Assembly: GCF_009674805.1 (NCBI RefSeq)
Contig: NZ_WKKI01000005.1
Location: forward strand, 83,909 to 147,908
DNA from: Metabacillus lacus
GTDB taxonomy: Bacteria; Bacillota; Bacilli; Bacillales; Bacillaceae
Direction of reading: 5' to 3'
DNA length: 64,000 nt
Made by a program: the position numbers and the translations under genes. The notes below the pieces were generated by a model. The model was not told where the DNA came from. It worked only from the letters and a program-made list of their open reading frames with translations, and made no database searches. Below, piece after piece: positions 8,631-19,344 of this stretch (position 1 is the first letter of the stretch; each line of letters starts with the position of its first letter).

Positions 8631-8871
8631 AATCACGATCTACATGCAGTACTTCTTCCTGATTGTTGACAACCCGCTCTGCCACTTCTTCACACTGCTC
8701 TGCACCCATTTCGAACCTTGTGAGCATCTCGTTGTATGCAAGAATCTTTCCTTCAATTCTTGCTCTCTTCATATCATCAAGATCTCCCTGTGACTTCAGC
8801 TGCTCGCAATGCTCCCTGGCCATCGTCTTCAAATAAGAAGCTACATTTGTTTCTCCGAAATTACTCAGCAT
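8629..8871 (-). CDS. Small hypothetical protein, 80 aa
   Basis: Starts at ATG 8871 after AGGGGTGAG; an in-frame GTG at 8880 lies within that ribosome binding site. The protein (MLSNFGETNVASYLKTMARE...) is soluble, charged and probably all-helical, with an acidic tail and two cysteines (EHCEQ, EQCEE). It ends exactly in a terminator, so it is a single-gene unit. I do not recognise a family. Confidence 0.7.
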   Translation of the reverse strand: MLSNFGETNVASYLKTMAREHCEQLKSQGDLDDMKRARIEGKILAYNEMLTRFEMGAEQCEEVAERVVNNQEEVLHVDRD

Positions 8872-8945
8872 GTCTCTCACCCCTGATTAGATTTACTCTA
8901 ACTTTACCCTTGCTTCAGGAATTAAAAACAAATATTGGAAAGGGA

Positions 8946-8978
8946 CAGAGGGACGGGTACATCGTCCCATCCCTCTGA
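8946..8978 (-). terminator. Terminator of cadA
   Basis: AGAGGGATGGGAC and GTACCCGTCCCTCT form the stem on the minus strand; CTGTCCCTTTCC follows 14-45 nt after cadA. The hairpin resembles the one after pgcA (47155-47185). Confidence 0.65.
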
Positions 8979-8991
8979 TAAAAAACTCAAG

Positions 8992-11115
8992 CTATTCCTT
9001 CACCTTCAACAAACGCAGTCCGTTCAATGTCACAAGCAGAGTTGCTCCCATATCTGCGAAAATGGCAATCCAGAGCGTGAGCCAGCCTGGAATGACAAGG
9101 AGAAGGGCCAGCACTTTAATCAGGAGGGAGAAGGTAATATTCTGTTTAATAATGCTAAGCGCTTTTCGGCTGAGCTTAATGGTGAACGACAGCTTGGCGG
9201 GATCATCCCCCATCAGAGCAATATCCGCTGTCTCCAATGCAGTGTCAGTTCCTGCTCCGCCCATGGCCACCCCAACAGAAGCGGCCGCCAGAGCAGGTGC
9301 ATCGTTCACGCCGTCTCCCACCATTGCGACAGTGCCGTAAGTGTCTCTGAGTTCTTTTATTTTTTGCAGCTTATCCTGCGGCATCAGTTCTGCAAACACT
9401 CTGGAAACCCCTGTTTCATGTCCGATGGCCCTTGCTGTTTCAGGATTGTCTCCTGTCAGCATAAGGGTTTCCTTTACACCAAGCTGATGAATGCTGCTGA
9501 TCGCTTTCCTGCTGGACTCCCTGACCGTGTCCGCGACAGAAACCAGTCCAAGCACCCTGTTTACATCCGCTGCAAGCATGACCGTTCTGCCTTGCTGCTG
9601 TTCTTCTTGAATTCTGTTTTTCATCTCCAATGAAAGCGGCTGTGACAGCTCTTGTTCGATAAATTCAGGTTTTCCTATCATATAGTGAACTTCATTGATT
9701 TTTCCCTTTATACCCTTTCCGGTAACAGAAAGAAATTCAGTCACTTCCACTTCTTCAAAGCCCAGCTTCTGCTCTTCAGCCCAGCGGACAATCGCTGTTC
9801 CCAAAGGATGCTGCGACTGCTTTTCCAGAGCCGCCATAATCACAATGACTTCCTCAGGTGAAACGCCGCTTTCTGCCGGTTGAAAAGAGGTGACCTTGGG
9901 CTTTCCGTGCGTTAATGTCCCAGTTTTATCAAAAGCAACCGCAGAAATCCGGGCCGCTTCTTCGAGATAAATTCCGCCCTTTATCAAGATACCTTTCCTT
10001 GCCGCATGTCCGATGGCCGTGACAATCGCTACAGGAGTCGAAATTACAAGGGCACAAGGACAGCCGACGACAAGGACAGCCAGCCCCTGATAAATCCATG
10101 CTGACCAGTCTGCTGCGAAGAACAAGGGCGGAATGACAGCAACCAGAGCAGCAACCAAAATAATCAGCGGAGTATAATATTTGGCAAAAGTATCAACAAA
10201 TGCTTGTGAAGGCGCTCTTTCCGATTGAGCTTCCTCAACCAGGTGAATGATCTTAGCAATGGTTGTGTCATTCACTTTTTTAGTTACCTTAATTTCCAAT
10301 AGCCCCTCTTCGTTCAGGGTGCCTGCAAATACATCGCTTCCTTCTGATTTATAGACTGGAACAGATTCACCAGTGATGGCAGCCTGGTTGACGGAGGAAC
10401 CGCCCTTAACGACAATCCCATCCATAGCAATTTTTTGCCCCGGCTTCACAATCATGATGTCCCCTACCTCAATGTCATCAACAGGAACACTCACTTCATG
10501 ATGCCCTCTTCTAATAAAAGCTTCCTTTGGCGCAATATCCATGAGAGAAGAAATCGATTTACGGGCTCTGTCCATAGAATAAGCTTCCAGGGCTTCGCTG
10601 ATAGCGAATAAAATAACGACCGTTGCCCCTTCTCCCCACTCACCAATCAGTGCCGCTCCAATAATCGCGATCGTCATCAAGGTTTTCATATCGAACTGAA
10701 GCCTGAACAAATTTGCAAGCCCTGCACGGAACAGGCGGTGACCCCCAATCACAATGGATGCTGCAAAAAGTGAAATTGCCGGCAAGCTGTCTTCCCCGCT
10801 CGGAAAAACCAATATCCAGCCAATGATCAACAGAAAGCTTGAAATCAGAACACCCCAATGCCTTTTCAAAAAGTGCTCTTCCTTCTCAGCAGCCTTCTCA
10901 TGCTCAGGGCGAAGCTTTAAATTTTCAAAAGCTCCTGCCTTTTCCAGCTCCTGAATGGTCGCAGATCCGTAGACAGTGAGTTTTGCCGCTCCAAAATTCA
11001 CATTCGCCTCCTCCACACTCGAGAGCTGATTAACGTTTTTCTCAAAAGTTGCGGCACAGTTTGCACAGCTGAAGCCCTGAACTCGGTACGTATTTTTTTC
11101 AGATTCAGCGCTCAC
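8992..11115 (-). CDS. cadA: Cd2+/Zn2+/Pb2+-exporting P1B-type ATPase
   Basis: A 707-aa copy of the CadA family, which pumps divalent soft metals out of the cytoplasm at the cost of ATP. An N-terminal heavy-metal domain has GFSCANC (Cys17, Cys20). The transmembrane metal site is the CPC at 352-354, phosphorylation is at DKTGT (396-400), and SQHPLG and GDGVND mark the nucleotide and hinge regions. The GTG start at 11115 follows GGAGGTGG and overlaps cadC by 11 nt, giving translational coupling. CPC with CadC next door favours Cd/Zn/Pb over copper. Confidence 0.95.
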   Translation of the reverse strand: MSAESEKNTYRVQGFSCANCAATFEKNVNQLSSVEEANVNFGAAKLTVYGSATIQELEKAGAFENLKLRPEHEKAAEKEEHFLKRHWGVLISSFLLIIGWILVFPSGEDSLPAISLFAASIVIGGHRLFRAGLANLFRLQFDMKTLMTIAIIGAALIGEWGEGATVVILFAISEALEAYSMDRARKSISSLMDIAPKEAFIRRGHHEVSVPVDDIEVGDIMIVKPGQKIAMDGIVVKGGSSVNQAAITGESVPVYKSEGSDVFAGTLNEEGLLEIKVTKKVNDTTIAKIIHLVEEAQSERAPSQAFVDTFAKYYTPLIILVAALVAVIPPLFFAADWSAWIYQGLAVLVVGCPCALVISTPVAIVTAIGHAARKGILIKGGIYLEEAARISAVAFDKTGTLTHGKPKVTSFQPAESGVSPEEVIVIMAALEKQSQHPLGTAIVRWAEEQKLGFEEVEVTEFLSVTGKGIKGKINEVHYMIGKPEFIEQELSQPLSLEMKNRIQEEQQQGRTVMLAADVNRVLGLVSVADTVRESSRKAISSIHQLGVKETLMLTGDNPETARAIGHETGVSRVFAELMPQDKLQKIKELRDTYGTVAMVGDGVNDAPALAAASVGVAMGGAGTDTALETADIALMGDDPAKLSFTIKLSRKALSIIKQNITFSLLIKVLALLLVIPGWLTLWIAIFADMGATLLVTLNGLRLLKVKE

Positions 11116-11476
11116 GGTTTTCCACCTCCAGCTGATGGTCGAATGCAAGAGAGATTAATTGCTCAACATGATGATCATCCAGCGAATAATACACAAGCTT
11201 TCCTCGCTTCTCTGATTTGGCAAGGCCAAGCTTGTTCAGAAGCCTGAGATGATGGGAAGCCGACGCAATGGAACTGCCTGCTATATTTGCCACATCACAC
11301 ACACAAAGCTCCCCTTCGGAATATAAAGAATAAGCAATCTTTACTCTTGTTTCATCTGATAAAGCTTTAAATATATTCGCCACATTACTGGTATTATGTT
11401 TTGTCAGTGATTGTTTTACACGTCCCACTGCCTCTCCATCCACACATTGCACTTCGCAAACCTCATGATTTCTCAT
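11105..11476 (-). CDS. cadC: ArsR/SmtB-family metal-sensing repressor CadC
   Basis: A 123-aa winged-helix repressor. Cysteines at 7, 11, 58 and 60 occupy exactly the positions of the Staphylococcus aureus CadC Cd/Pb site, and the recognition region [18 protein letters not shown] is typical ArsR. Metal binding releases it from the operator and derepresses cad[16 protein letters not shown] at the C-terminal helix may form the second (alpha5) metal site. It is the first gene of the cadC-cadA operon and sits directly downstream of two inverted-repeat operators. Confidence 0.95.
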   Translation of the reverse strand: MRNHEVCEVQCVDGEAVGRVKQSLTKHNTSNVANIFKALSDETRVKIAYSLYSEGELCVCDVANIAGSSIASASHHLRLLNKLGLAKSEKRGKLVYYSLDDHHVEQLISLAFDHQLEVENRER

Positions 11477-11493
11477 CTCTGTACCCTTCTCTC

Positions 11494-11545
11494 ATTCAAA
11501 AGATCATTTGATTAAAGTATATTCAAACGGTTATTTGAATGTCAA
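11494..11545 (-). promoter_or_regulatory. cadCA promoter with two CadC-type operators
   Basis: On the minus strand TTGACA (11540-11545), an 18-bp spacer and TATACT (11516-11521) form a sigma-A promoter. The inverted repeat ATTCAAACGGTTATTTGAAT (11521-11540) fills the spacer and resembles known CadC operators. A second repeat ATTCAAAAGATCATTTGATT (11494-11513) is centred 27 bp downstream, in the transcribed leader. Confidence 0.85.
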
Positions 11546-11562
11546 TCTTTTTAAGGGAAAAT

Positions 11563-11586
11563 AAAAAAATCCGCTAAGAGCGGATT
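11563..11586 (-). terminator. Terminator of the araN-abfA operon
   Basis: AATCCGCTCTTAGCGGATT followed by TTTTTAT on the minus strand, about 70 nt after abfA. Confidence 0.9.
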
Positions 11587-11657
11587 AAAAGGTTAATTAT
11601 CATCTCCTTCTTAAAACCGGCACGTTCTGCACCGAGTTTTAAGCTGTCAAAATAACA

Positions 11658-13181
<1,524 letters not shown>

Positions 13182-13811
13182 TCACCTTTCTGCGCTCATT
13201 ATTTTCAGATCTACCTTTTGAAACAAATTCATTGATATCCATATCCAGCCAAATGCCAGCACACTTATTGTGAAAAAGGGAAGAATGCCTGGGTAGTTTA
13301 ACGAAACATACAAAACAGCAAACATATACACCATGATAGCAACGGTATAGTGAAACTTGCCAAAGCCAAAAATAATGGCATTTTTGAAAACAAGCTTGAT
13401 ACTGCCGTTATAATGTGCTAACTGAGGGAAAGACCAAATCAATACATTGAGATAAAATAAGATTAACAGATAAAAAGCAGCATACGTGACGATATTCAGA
13501 CTGCCCATGCTTTTCATCACAGTGTAATTGAAGTAAAGCACGCCCCCTGCTATCGTCATCATCCAGCCCATCATGTTGGATGTCCAAAACACTTTCCAGT
13601 ATTCCTGCTGAAACGTACTCCAAATAGGAACGTGTGGATCCCCCATGATCCACATCCTGAATATTTTGAGAACCGTCAGCGTAGCCGGGAATATTCCTCC
13701 CGCTATCAGGCCAATCATTGTATAAAAAACCCATAGTACGTTGATGGCTACTAAACGTGTTATCCATATAAAGATCTTATCCAGTGAATTCACAATGTAT
13801 TGGCTGTTCAT
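13182..13811 (-). CDS. YesL-like DUF624 membrane protein
   Basis: A 209-aa protein with about five hydrophobic membrane segments. The pattern of N-terminal TM (LWVFYTMIGLIAGGIFPATLTV), a hydrophilic loop with GDPHVPIWSTFQQEYWKVFWTSN, and further TMs is that of the YesL/DUF624 family. These are found in sugar ABC operons of Bacillales; a role in transport or sensing is presumed but not proven. It sits between araQ and abfA, as YesL-type genes do in pectin and arabinan clusters. Confidence 0.8.
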   Translation of the reverse strand: MNSQYIVNSLDKIFIWITRLVAINVLWVFYTMIGLIAGGIFPATLTVLKIFRMWIMGDPHVPIWSTFQQEYWKVFWTSNMMGWMMTIAGGVLYFNYTVMKSMGSLNIVTYAAFYLLILFYLNVLIWSFPQLAHYNGSIKLVFKNAIIFGFGKFHYTVAIMVYMFAVLYVSLNYPGILPFFTISVLAFGWIWISMNLFQKVDLKIMSAER

Positions 13812-13844
13812 CCTCTAACACCTTTCTTTCAATCACATAATAGA

Positions 13845-14681
13845 TTATCCCTTTACACTTCCGGAAGTTAACCCTGCAACAAAATAGCGCTGGAAGAACA
13901 CAAAGAGAATGATAATTGGGACAACAGTCATCACTGCCCCGGCTATCAAAATATCATAGTTATTTCCATATGGCGTTAATAAAGTTGCGAGCCCGATTGG
14001 CAACGTGAATAAATCATTGGACCGGACAACAAGCAGCGGCCACAGGAAGTTATTCCAGCTGTTTAAGCCTTGTAAAATAGCCATGGCTGAGAAAGAAGGC
14101 AGCATCAGAGGAGCCATGATTTTAAAATAAATCCCATATTCTGTACACCCATCAATTCTGGCAGAATCCATTAATTCTGTAGGAAGTCCCATTGCATATT
14201 GCCTGAAGAAAAATACAGTTGTTGGTGCAATAATCAATGGAAGCATGATTCCCGTGTATGTGTTAATCAGACGCAGATTGATCATTAATTGATACAGCGG
14301 GAGCATCAGGACTTCAAATGGAATCATGATGATGACAAGAACCAGCAGGAAAATGAAATTTCTCCCTTTAAATTTGTATACTGCCAGTGCATAACCAATC
14401 ATGGAAGAGAAAAATAAAGATAAAACGATCGTTAACCCGGAAATAATTAAGCTATTTCCATACCATGCCCAGTAAGAAGGAGCCTGCGTAAAGATATACG
14501 TATAGTTTCTGATTGACAGTTCACTCCAATTGACTGAAAAAGTGATCCCTTTCCTCATCAATTCTGATGATGGGAGAAATGAAGAGAAAACGAGGCTTAA
14601 TAAAGGAAATAACGCAATGAACGCTATCACCACAAAAGCGATATTAAATATCCATTTAGCTAGAGTACTATGTTTCTTCAT
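13845..14681 (-). CDS. araQ: Arabino-oligosaccharide ABC permease (MalG type)
   Basis: A 278-aa integral membrane protein with six segments and the EAA-loop region MDSARIDGCTEYGIYFKIMAPL that contacts the ATPase. The end SGSVKG is typical of MalG-type CUT1 permeases. The start ATG at 14681 immediately follows the araP stop (TAGGATG) and uses GAGGTGA inside araP; an earlier in-frame ATG at 14708 was rejected. The ATPase is not encoded here. In B. subtilis the shared ATPase MsmX serves AraNPQ, and the same is inferred. Confidence 0.9.
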   Translation of the reverse strand: MKKHSTLAKWIFNIAFVVIAFIALFPLLSLVFSSFLPSSELMRKGITFSVNWSELSIRNYTYIFTQAPSYWAWYGNSLIISGLTIVLSLFFSSMIGYALAVYKFKGRNFIFLLVLVIIMIPFEVLMLPLYQLMINLRLINTYTGIMLPLIIAPTTVFFFRQYAMGLPTELMDSARIDGCTEYGIYFKIMAPLMLPSFSAMAILQGLNSWNNFLWPLLVVRSNDLFTLPIGLATLLTPYGNNYDILIAGAVMTVVPIIILFVFFQRYFVAGLTSGSVKG

Positions 14682-14682
14682 C

Positions 14683-15627
14683 CTATTCGTCACCTCTTTT
14701 AAAAGCACCAGTCAATAGTAAATAAATCATACTTACTATAAAGATAATGATGAGCAGCACAACACCGATTGCAGCTCCAAAGCCCATATCATTCTGCTGA
14801 ATACCCTGTTGATATAATAATCCTACAAGAGTCAATCCGATATTTCCCGGTGAATTGCCCTGCCAAATCACATAACTCTCTTCAAACACCCTGAAACCGC
14901 CAATAATACTGATTGTTGTCACAAAAATAATGATAGGTTTTAAAAATGGAAGTGTAACGTGTATAAATTTTTGAAACATATTCGCCCCATCTATTTCAGC
15001 TGATTCATACAACTCTTTAGGAACGTTCTGCAATCCTGCCAAAAAGTACAATACGTTTACACCCATCCATCTCCAGGAAGACAGCATAACCATAATCAAC
15101 ATTCCCGACCAGGCATTAAACTGCCAGCTGATAGGATCGATACCAAAAAAGCCAACCACCTGGTTCGCAATTGCAAGGTCTGATTCTGAAAAAACCAATC
15201 TGAAAATGACACCAGCAACTACAATAGACGTTAATGCCGGGATAAATAATGCAGAACGAAAGAAAGTTTTGAATCTGACTAATTTAGAATCTAGCAGAAT
15301 TGCCAGTATGATAGGAACAGTTATTAATATTAAAACCGTCAGTACCATGTAGATCGTTGTATTGCTTAACGCTTTGTAAAAAGCCTGATTGAATATTCTT
15401 TGATAATTTTGAAGCCCGATAAATTCTACCTGGCCGGGTAGTATTCTCTGAAAACTCATCATGATTGCTTGTATTGCAGGATAGAGTGTAAGAACTGTAA
15501 AAGAAACTAGGAAAGGAAAAACAAAAATATATGGCACGATCTTTTTTGAGTTTAAAAACCTCAAAATGCTATTTCCTTTTTTGGGTACTACTGCTGAATC
15601 TGCTCTTTGTGTATTTAATTCTGCCAT
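14683..15627 (-). CDS. araP: Arabino-oligosaccharide ABC permease (MalF type)
   Basis: A 314-aa permease with a cytoplasmic N-terminus, six membrane segments and an EAA loop (LYESAEIDGANMFQKFIHVTLP). Together with the araQ product it forms the heterodimeric channel of a CUT1 sugar importer. It lies 62 nt downstream of araN and one base upstream of araQ in the same operon. Assignment to arabinose oligomers comes from the neighbours (abfA, AraR operators). Confidence 0.9.
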   Translation of the reverse strand: MAELNTQRADSAVVPKKGNSILRFLNSKKIVPYIFVFPFLVSFTVLTLYPAIQAIMMSFQRILPGQVEFIGLQNYQRIFNQAFYKALSNTTIYMVLTVLILITVPIILAILLDSKLVRFKTFFRSALFIPALTSIVVAGVIFRLVFSESDLAIANQVVGFFGIDPISWQFNAWSGMLIMVMLSSWRWMGVNVLYFLAGLQNVPKELYESAEIDGANMFQKFIHVTLPFLKPIIIFVTTISIIGGFRVFEESYVIWQGNSPGNIGLTLVGLLYQQGIQQNDMGFGAAIGVVLLIIIFIVSMIYLLLTGAFKRGDE

Positions 15628-15689
15628 TTTATCCCTTCTAACATTAAAAATTCTTATGGACAGGATTTCCCCTGTCCATAAGTAATGAT

Positions 15690-17042
15690 TTAGTTTCCAC
15701 TTCCCATTTTCTGCCTGATCGTATCAGATGACCGTTTCAGTGCTTCTTCTGGTGTGGCGTTTTGTTCTCTTAGTACGCTGTGCATAATATTAGAATCTAT
15801 TTCTGTTAGTACATCAGGTAAATATTCAGATAGTTGAATACCTGCTACATTATCTTTTACATCCAGCAGAATATCGAAAATATCATCATGGAAATAGTCG
15901 TAATATACGTTGTCAGCTCTCATTTTTTCATCTTCCCACACATCCCAGCGAGGAGGATCAAAACCGAGTTCTGTCCATAGTGCGATGTTGCCTTCTTTGG
16001 ACAGCTTTGCAAAGTATAAAAATTCTTTTGCTAAATCAATGTGCTCAGATTGGCTTGTAACAACCGTACCTGTTCCGCCCATTGTCGCTGATTCGAAATC
16101 TGAATCTGACCATTTCGGCATAGGTCTGATTTGAACTTTACCTTTAAGGTCAGGCATATAAGTTGTAAAGTCTTTCATATAGAACATTGGGATCACAAGT
16201 GAAGCCTGGCCGCCGCCATTCATAAAGCCGTAAAATTCTTCAGAATGATACTGTCCGCCAGGAGTAATGCTGGCAATCTTGTGTTTATTGACCATGTCGT
16301 CAATAAACTGTAAAGTGTCAATATTTTTTTCGTTATCTAAAGTCAGTTCTCCATTTTGATCGAAGAAGTCAGATCCTCTTTGGGCAACATATGGCCAGAT
16401 TCCATACCAGTTTGTTGCAATGGTTGTCATAGGCTTTCCAGTCTCTTCAACCACTTTCAAGCCTGCATCTACATAATCGTCCCAAGTCTCAATTGCGTCG
16501 ATATCAACGCCTGCCTGGTCCATGATTTCCGTATTATAGTAAACAACTGATGCGCCGATATGTGTTGGAGCTCCGTAATAATTACCATCCTTCTGATATA
16601 CGTTCAGTCTTTCAGGTACAAAACTATCCAACTCAGACTCTATCAAATCGTTCAGCGGTTCTAATTGAACATTTCCTTTAAGGAAGTTTGGAAATTTAGC
16701 CAGCTCTATGTCGGCTAAATCCGGTGCTCCGGATCCTGATTGCAATGCCATTAACAAGTTGTTATGCATTTGATCAAAAGGATAGTTTTCAACAGTTAAT
16801 TTAATAGGTTTATCTGGATTCTGGTCGTTCCATCTGTCAGCTGCATTCGCATAAAAATCAGCATGTGTCCCCGCAAATGTCCAGAACGATAATTCTGTTG
16901 CATTTTCAATATCCTCACCAGCAGTTTTTACATCATCAGAATTAGCAGGCTGTGTGCCGCCGCCCCCGCCGCTGCATGCCGCCAGAAAAAACACCAAACA
17001 TAACATCAGGATTCCTGCATTAGAAAATAATTTTTTATTCAT
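15690..17042 (-). CDS. araN: Sugar-binding lipoprotein of the arabino-oligosaccharide importer
   Basis: A 450-aa extracellular solute-binding protein (family 1). The N-terminus MNKKLFSNAGILML..FLAAC is a lipoprotein signal with lipidated Cys23, followed by a Gly-rich linker. The body shows aromatic residues typical of oligosaccharide binding clefts. ATG at 17042 was chosen because AAGGGGTGG lies eight bases upstream; an in-frame GTG at 17054 falls within that site. It is the first gene of the araNPQ-yesL-abfA operon, driven by the consensus promoter at 17182-17210. Confidence 0.92.
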   Translation of the reverse strand: MNKKLFSNAGILMLCLVFFLAACSGGGGGTQPANSDDVKTAGEDIENATELSFWTFAGTHADFYANAADRWNDQNPDKPIKLTVENYPFDQMHNNLLMALQSGSGAPDLADIELAKFPNFLKGNVQLEPLNDLIESELDSFVPERLNVYQKDGNYYGAPTHIGASVVYYNTEIMDQAGVDIDAIETWDDYVDAGLKVVEETGKPMTTIATNWYGIWPYVAQRGSDFFDQNGELTLDNEKNIDTLQFIDDMVNKHKIASITPGGQYHSEEFYGFMNGGGQASLVIPMFYMKDFTTYMPDLKGKVQIRPMPKWSDSDFESATMGGTGTVVTSQSEHIDLAKEFLYFAKLSKEGNIALWTELGFDPPRWDVWEDEKMRADNVYYDYFHDDIFDILLDVKDNVAGIQLSEYLPDVLTEIDSNIMHSVLREQNATPEEALKRSSDTIRQKMGSGN

Positions 17043-17155
17043 TCCCTTTTCCACCCCTTATTTATTCGTTCGTTGAACAAACTAAGTTTCTGAGTTATAT
17101 CTCCAGAAATCACTCCTTGGCCAGTGAGTATAAACGCAATTTTCAGATATTGTAT

Positions 17156-17169
17156 TGAAAACGCATTCA
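17156..17169. promoter_or_regulatory. cre (CcpA) site of the araN operon
   Basis: TGAAAACGCATTCA matches 13 of 14 positions of TGWAANCGNTNWCA. It lies about +6 to +19 from the inferred araN transcription start, a position where CcpA blocks elongation or initiation. Confidence 0.7.
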
Positions 17170-17181
17170 TTTCTTAATGAT

Positions 17182-17210
17182 ATTATAATTAAGATATACG
17201 TACATGTCAA
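17182..17210 (-). promoter_or_regulatory. araN sigma-A promoter with AraR operator in the spacer
   Basis: On the minus strand TTGACA (17205-17210), 17 bp, and TATAAT (17182-17187) make a perfect consensus promoter. ATATACGTACATGT (17194-17207) within it matches the AraR operator consensus ATTTGTACGTACAAAT at its core. Confidence 0.9.
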
Positions 17211-17264
17211 CATGGAAACGGTTTATTAAGGACAAACCATTCTTCAAATTAAAAAAACATCTTT

Positions 17265-17280
17265 AGTTGTACGTACAAGA
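17265..17280. promoter_or_regulatory. Second AraR operator, upstream of the araN promoter
   Basis: TTGTACGTACAA (17267-17278) is a perfect palindrome matching the AraR consensus core. Its centre is 72 bp (about seven helical turns) from the promoter operator, suited to the cooperative looping known for AraR. Confidence 0.85.
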
Positions 17281-17495
17281 TATGAAATGCTGATTTAATC
17301 GCTTCTGATTCCTGCTTTTCAAGCTCTGCTTTATCGGAACAAAGCTTCTTCTGCAGCCGGCAAAAAAGTTTAAGTCCTTATAATTGTGTAAAAAGGAATA
17401 GTTCTTTTATTCACTCTTGGCAACACTGTTTTCAGCTACTGAACAATTGTTCATGAATTCTACATTCACAAGACGGCATAACTAAACAGAAAGAA

Positions 17496-17679
17496 TAAGC
17501 GGAAGAATTCCGGTTACATTTAGAATAGGCCATTTTATAGGGGAAATAAGGGAATGAATTCCGCTTAAGCTGCTGAAAATCATCCATTTAGCAGTTTTTT
17601 TGGTGCATAGGCGGAATACCTCCGTTTATTTCAGGTCATTTTCGCCGTTTTCTATGAATAGACGGAATTCCTCCGGTTA
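17496..17679 (+). repeat. Dispersed repeat family A, copy 2
   Basis: Units begin at 17496, 17547, 17608 and 17659 (spacing 51, 61, 51, identical to copy 1). Examples are TAAGCGGAAGAATTCCGGTTA and TAGACGGAATTCCTCCGGTTA. It lies between the araN control region and the end of araR, in the same orientation as copy 1. Confidence 0.85.
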
Positions 17680-17768
17680 TATATAAATAGGGGCTTTCAA
17701 GGTGTTTTACCACCCTTTCAAAAAGAACAATTTACACATTCTTATGGACTTTATGAACAAAAAAGATA

Positions 17769-18890
17769 TTAGCTGTAATCTGTTTCCTTGGTTGAATTTC
17801 TATGAACAATTTCCGGCTCAAACAGAAAAGAATTTTCACGAGCATCCACCATAATTTGAGACTGATGATGATGAATCAGTTCTATCACTTTTTTGGCAGC
17901 CATTTCGCCCAGTTCACTTTTAGGGTGTCTGACTGTAGTTAATTTCACTTCTGAAATGTCAGCAAAGAATGAATCGTCAAAACCAATGATGGACATATCA
18001 TGAGGCACACGGACATTTTTTTGTCGAAGAACATCCAGCAGCTTCATAGCCAGTTCATCATTATAACAAACAATGCCAGTTGGAATTTCCTCTGACTGTT
18101 TCAGAATATTTTCAAGCATTTCGATAGGTTTGCTAAGCTTTTCATCTGTTGTGTACGTAATAATATGATCAGGATGAATGGGGATGCCATGCTCTCTTTG
18201 CGCTTTTAAATATCCTTTCATCCTTTTTAGCCCTTGTAAATCGTCACTCTTGAAAAAACCGAGCATATTGCTGTGGCCTAAGTTAATTAAATGTTCCGCT
18301 TGGATATAACCACCCTTTTCGTCATCCAGAACCACACTGACCGGCTCTAACTCATCGTAGGCTGCATTAATCATCACATAGGGAATCTTCAGGGATTCCA
18401 AACTTAAATAATAGTTAAGATTAGGGTTGGATATAGCGCTTTTTGTTGCCTCAACAATGACCCCATCAAATTTCTGCGCAATAATCGTTTCTAAAATTTT
18501 TCTTTCGGCAGCATGATCGTTATTTGTACTGTACAGACTCACCTGATATCCTTCTTGACTTAATATGCTCTCTGCTCCGCGGATAATCGAAGGAAAAATA
18601 TAATCAGAAATATATGTCACAATAATTGCTATGCTCTTATTGCTAACACCATTTGAAGCTTCGCTGTTATGTTCTGTTCTATCTGATACATACGTTCCGG
18701 CCCCTTGTTCTTTGTACAGCCATCCGTCACTTACTAACTCCCCCAGAGCAAGACGAACAGTATGCCTGCTGACATTGAACAGTCCCATCAGTTCACTTTC
18801 AGAATGTATTTTTTGTTTTGGCAGAAACGTGTTATCAAGAATCTTGGATTTAATCCAGTTCTTCACCATACCGTATTTCGTTTCATTCAC
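17769..18890 (-). CDS. araR: Arabinose repressor AraR (first paralogue)
   Basis: A 373-aa repressor with an N-terminal GntR winged helix (residues 1-70; SRHTVRLALGELVSDGWLYKEQGAGTYVS) joined to a LacI/GalR-type sugar-binding domain (from about residue 85, beginning SIAIIVTYISDYIFPSIIRG). This GntR-LacI fusion is diagnostic of AraR, which releases operators when L-arabinose binds. It closely resembles B. subtilis AraR. Start: ATG 18890, with only a distant GGAG. A second, distinct AraR is encoded at 23456-24550. Which controls which promoter is not visible. Confidence 0.9.
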   Translation of the reverse strand: MNETKYGMVKNWIKSKILDNTFLPKQKIHSESELMGLFNVSRHTVRLALGELVSDGWLYKEQGAGTYVSDRTEHNSEASNGVSNKSIAIIVTYISDYIFPSIIRGAESILSQEGYQVSLYSTNNDHAAERKILETIIAQKFDGVIVEATKSAISNPNLNYYLSLESLKIPYVMINAAYDELEPVSVVLDDEKGGYIQAEHLINLGHSNMLGFFKSDDLQGLKRMKGYLKAQREHGIPIHPDHIITYTTDEKLSKPIEMLENILKQSEEIPTGIVCYNDELAMKLLDVLRQKNVRVPHDMSIIGFDDSFFADISEVKLTTVRHPKSELGEMAAKKVIELIHHHQSQIMVDARENSFLFEPEIVHRNSTKETDYS

Positions 18891-19344
18891 ACTTTAACAC
18901 TCCATCCGTACAACATAGATATAATGATTTGCAAAGAAATACTATCTTAAACCATTTTAAACCATCATAATATAACGAAGCTAAAATGACACCGTTTTCC
19001 CCAGATTAAATTTTATTAGATTTACAAAAGCGAAATCGACTGCTACGTTTCCTCATTCCCTGTAAACGGAATTTCTATAACATGCTTTCGCAAAAAAACC
19101 TGAAAATAAATGATTTTAAAATAATGATGTGTAGAACTTTAGGGAATTGAAAGAAGAGGATAAGGTACGAATAAAGTCCCGCCTATTGGACGGTTATGCA
19201 GTATTGGTAATGGACTTACAGCCCTTTCCAAAATAGCCTTGCAGAAAGGAGTCCGGGGCATGAACATGTACTGAAAGCAAAAGAAGCATTGAATTGCATT
19301 CAATACTCTTTTGCACTGCAGGGTCAGCTTTATTGAAGAGGATG
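18891..19344. other. Gap between araR and araA
   Basis: No gene is supported in these 454 bases. They contain the araR upstream region with two TTAAACCAT direct repeats one helical turn apart (18947-18955 and 18957-18965), an unassigned stretch, and the araA terminator. Confidence 0.6.
19279..19312 (-). terminator. Terminator of araBDA
   Basis: GAGTATTGAAT and ATTCAATGCTTC pair on the minus strand and CTTTTGCTTTC follows. It lies about 35 nt after araA. Confidence 0.75.

Noticed and set aside
8935..9633. 232-codon plus-strand open frame
   Set aside because: It is antisense to the well-supported cadA gene, has no family features, and no start signals.
17212..17225. Second cre-like site TGGAAACGGTTTAT
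   Set aside because: Three mismatches to the cre consensus; the site at 17156-17169 fits far better.
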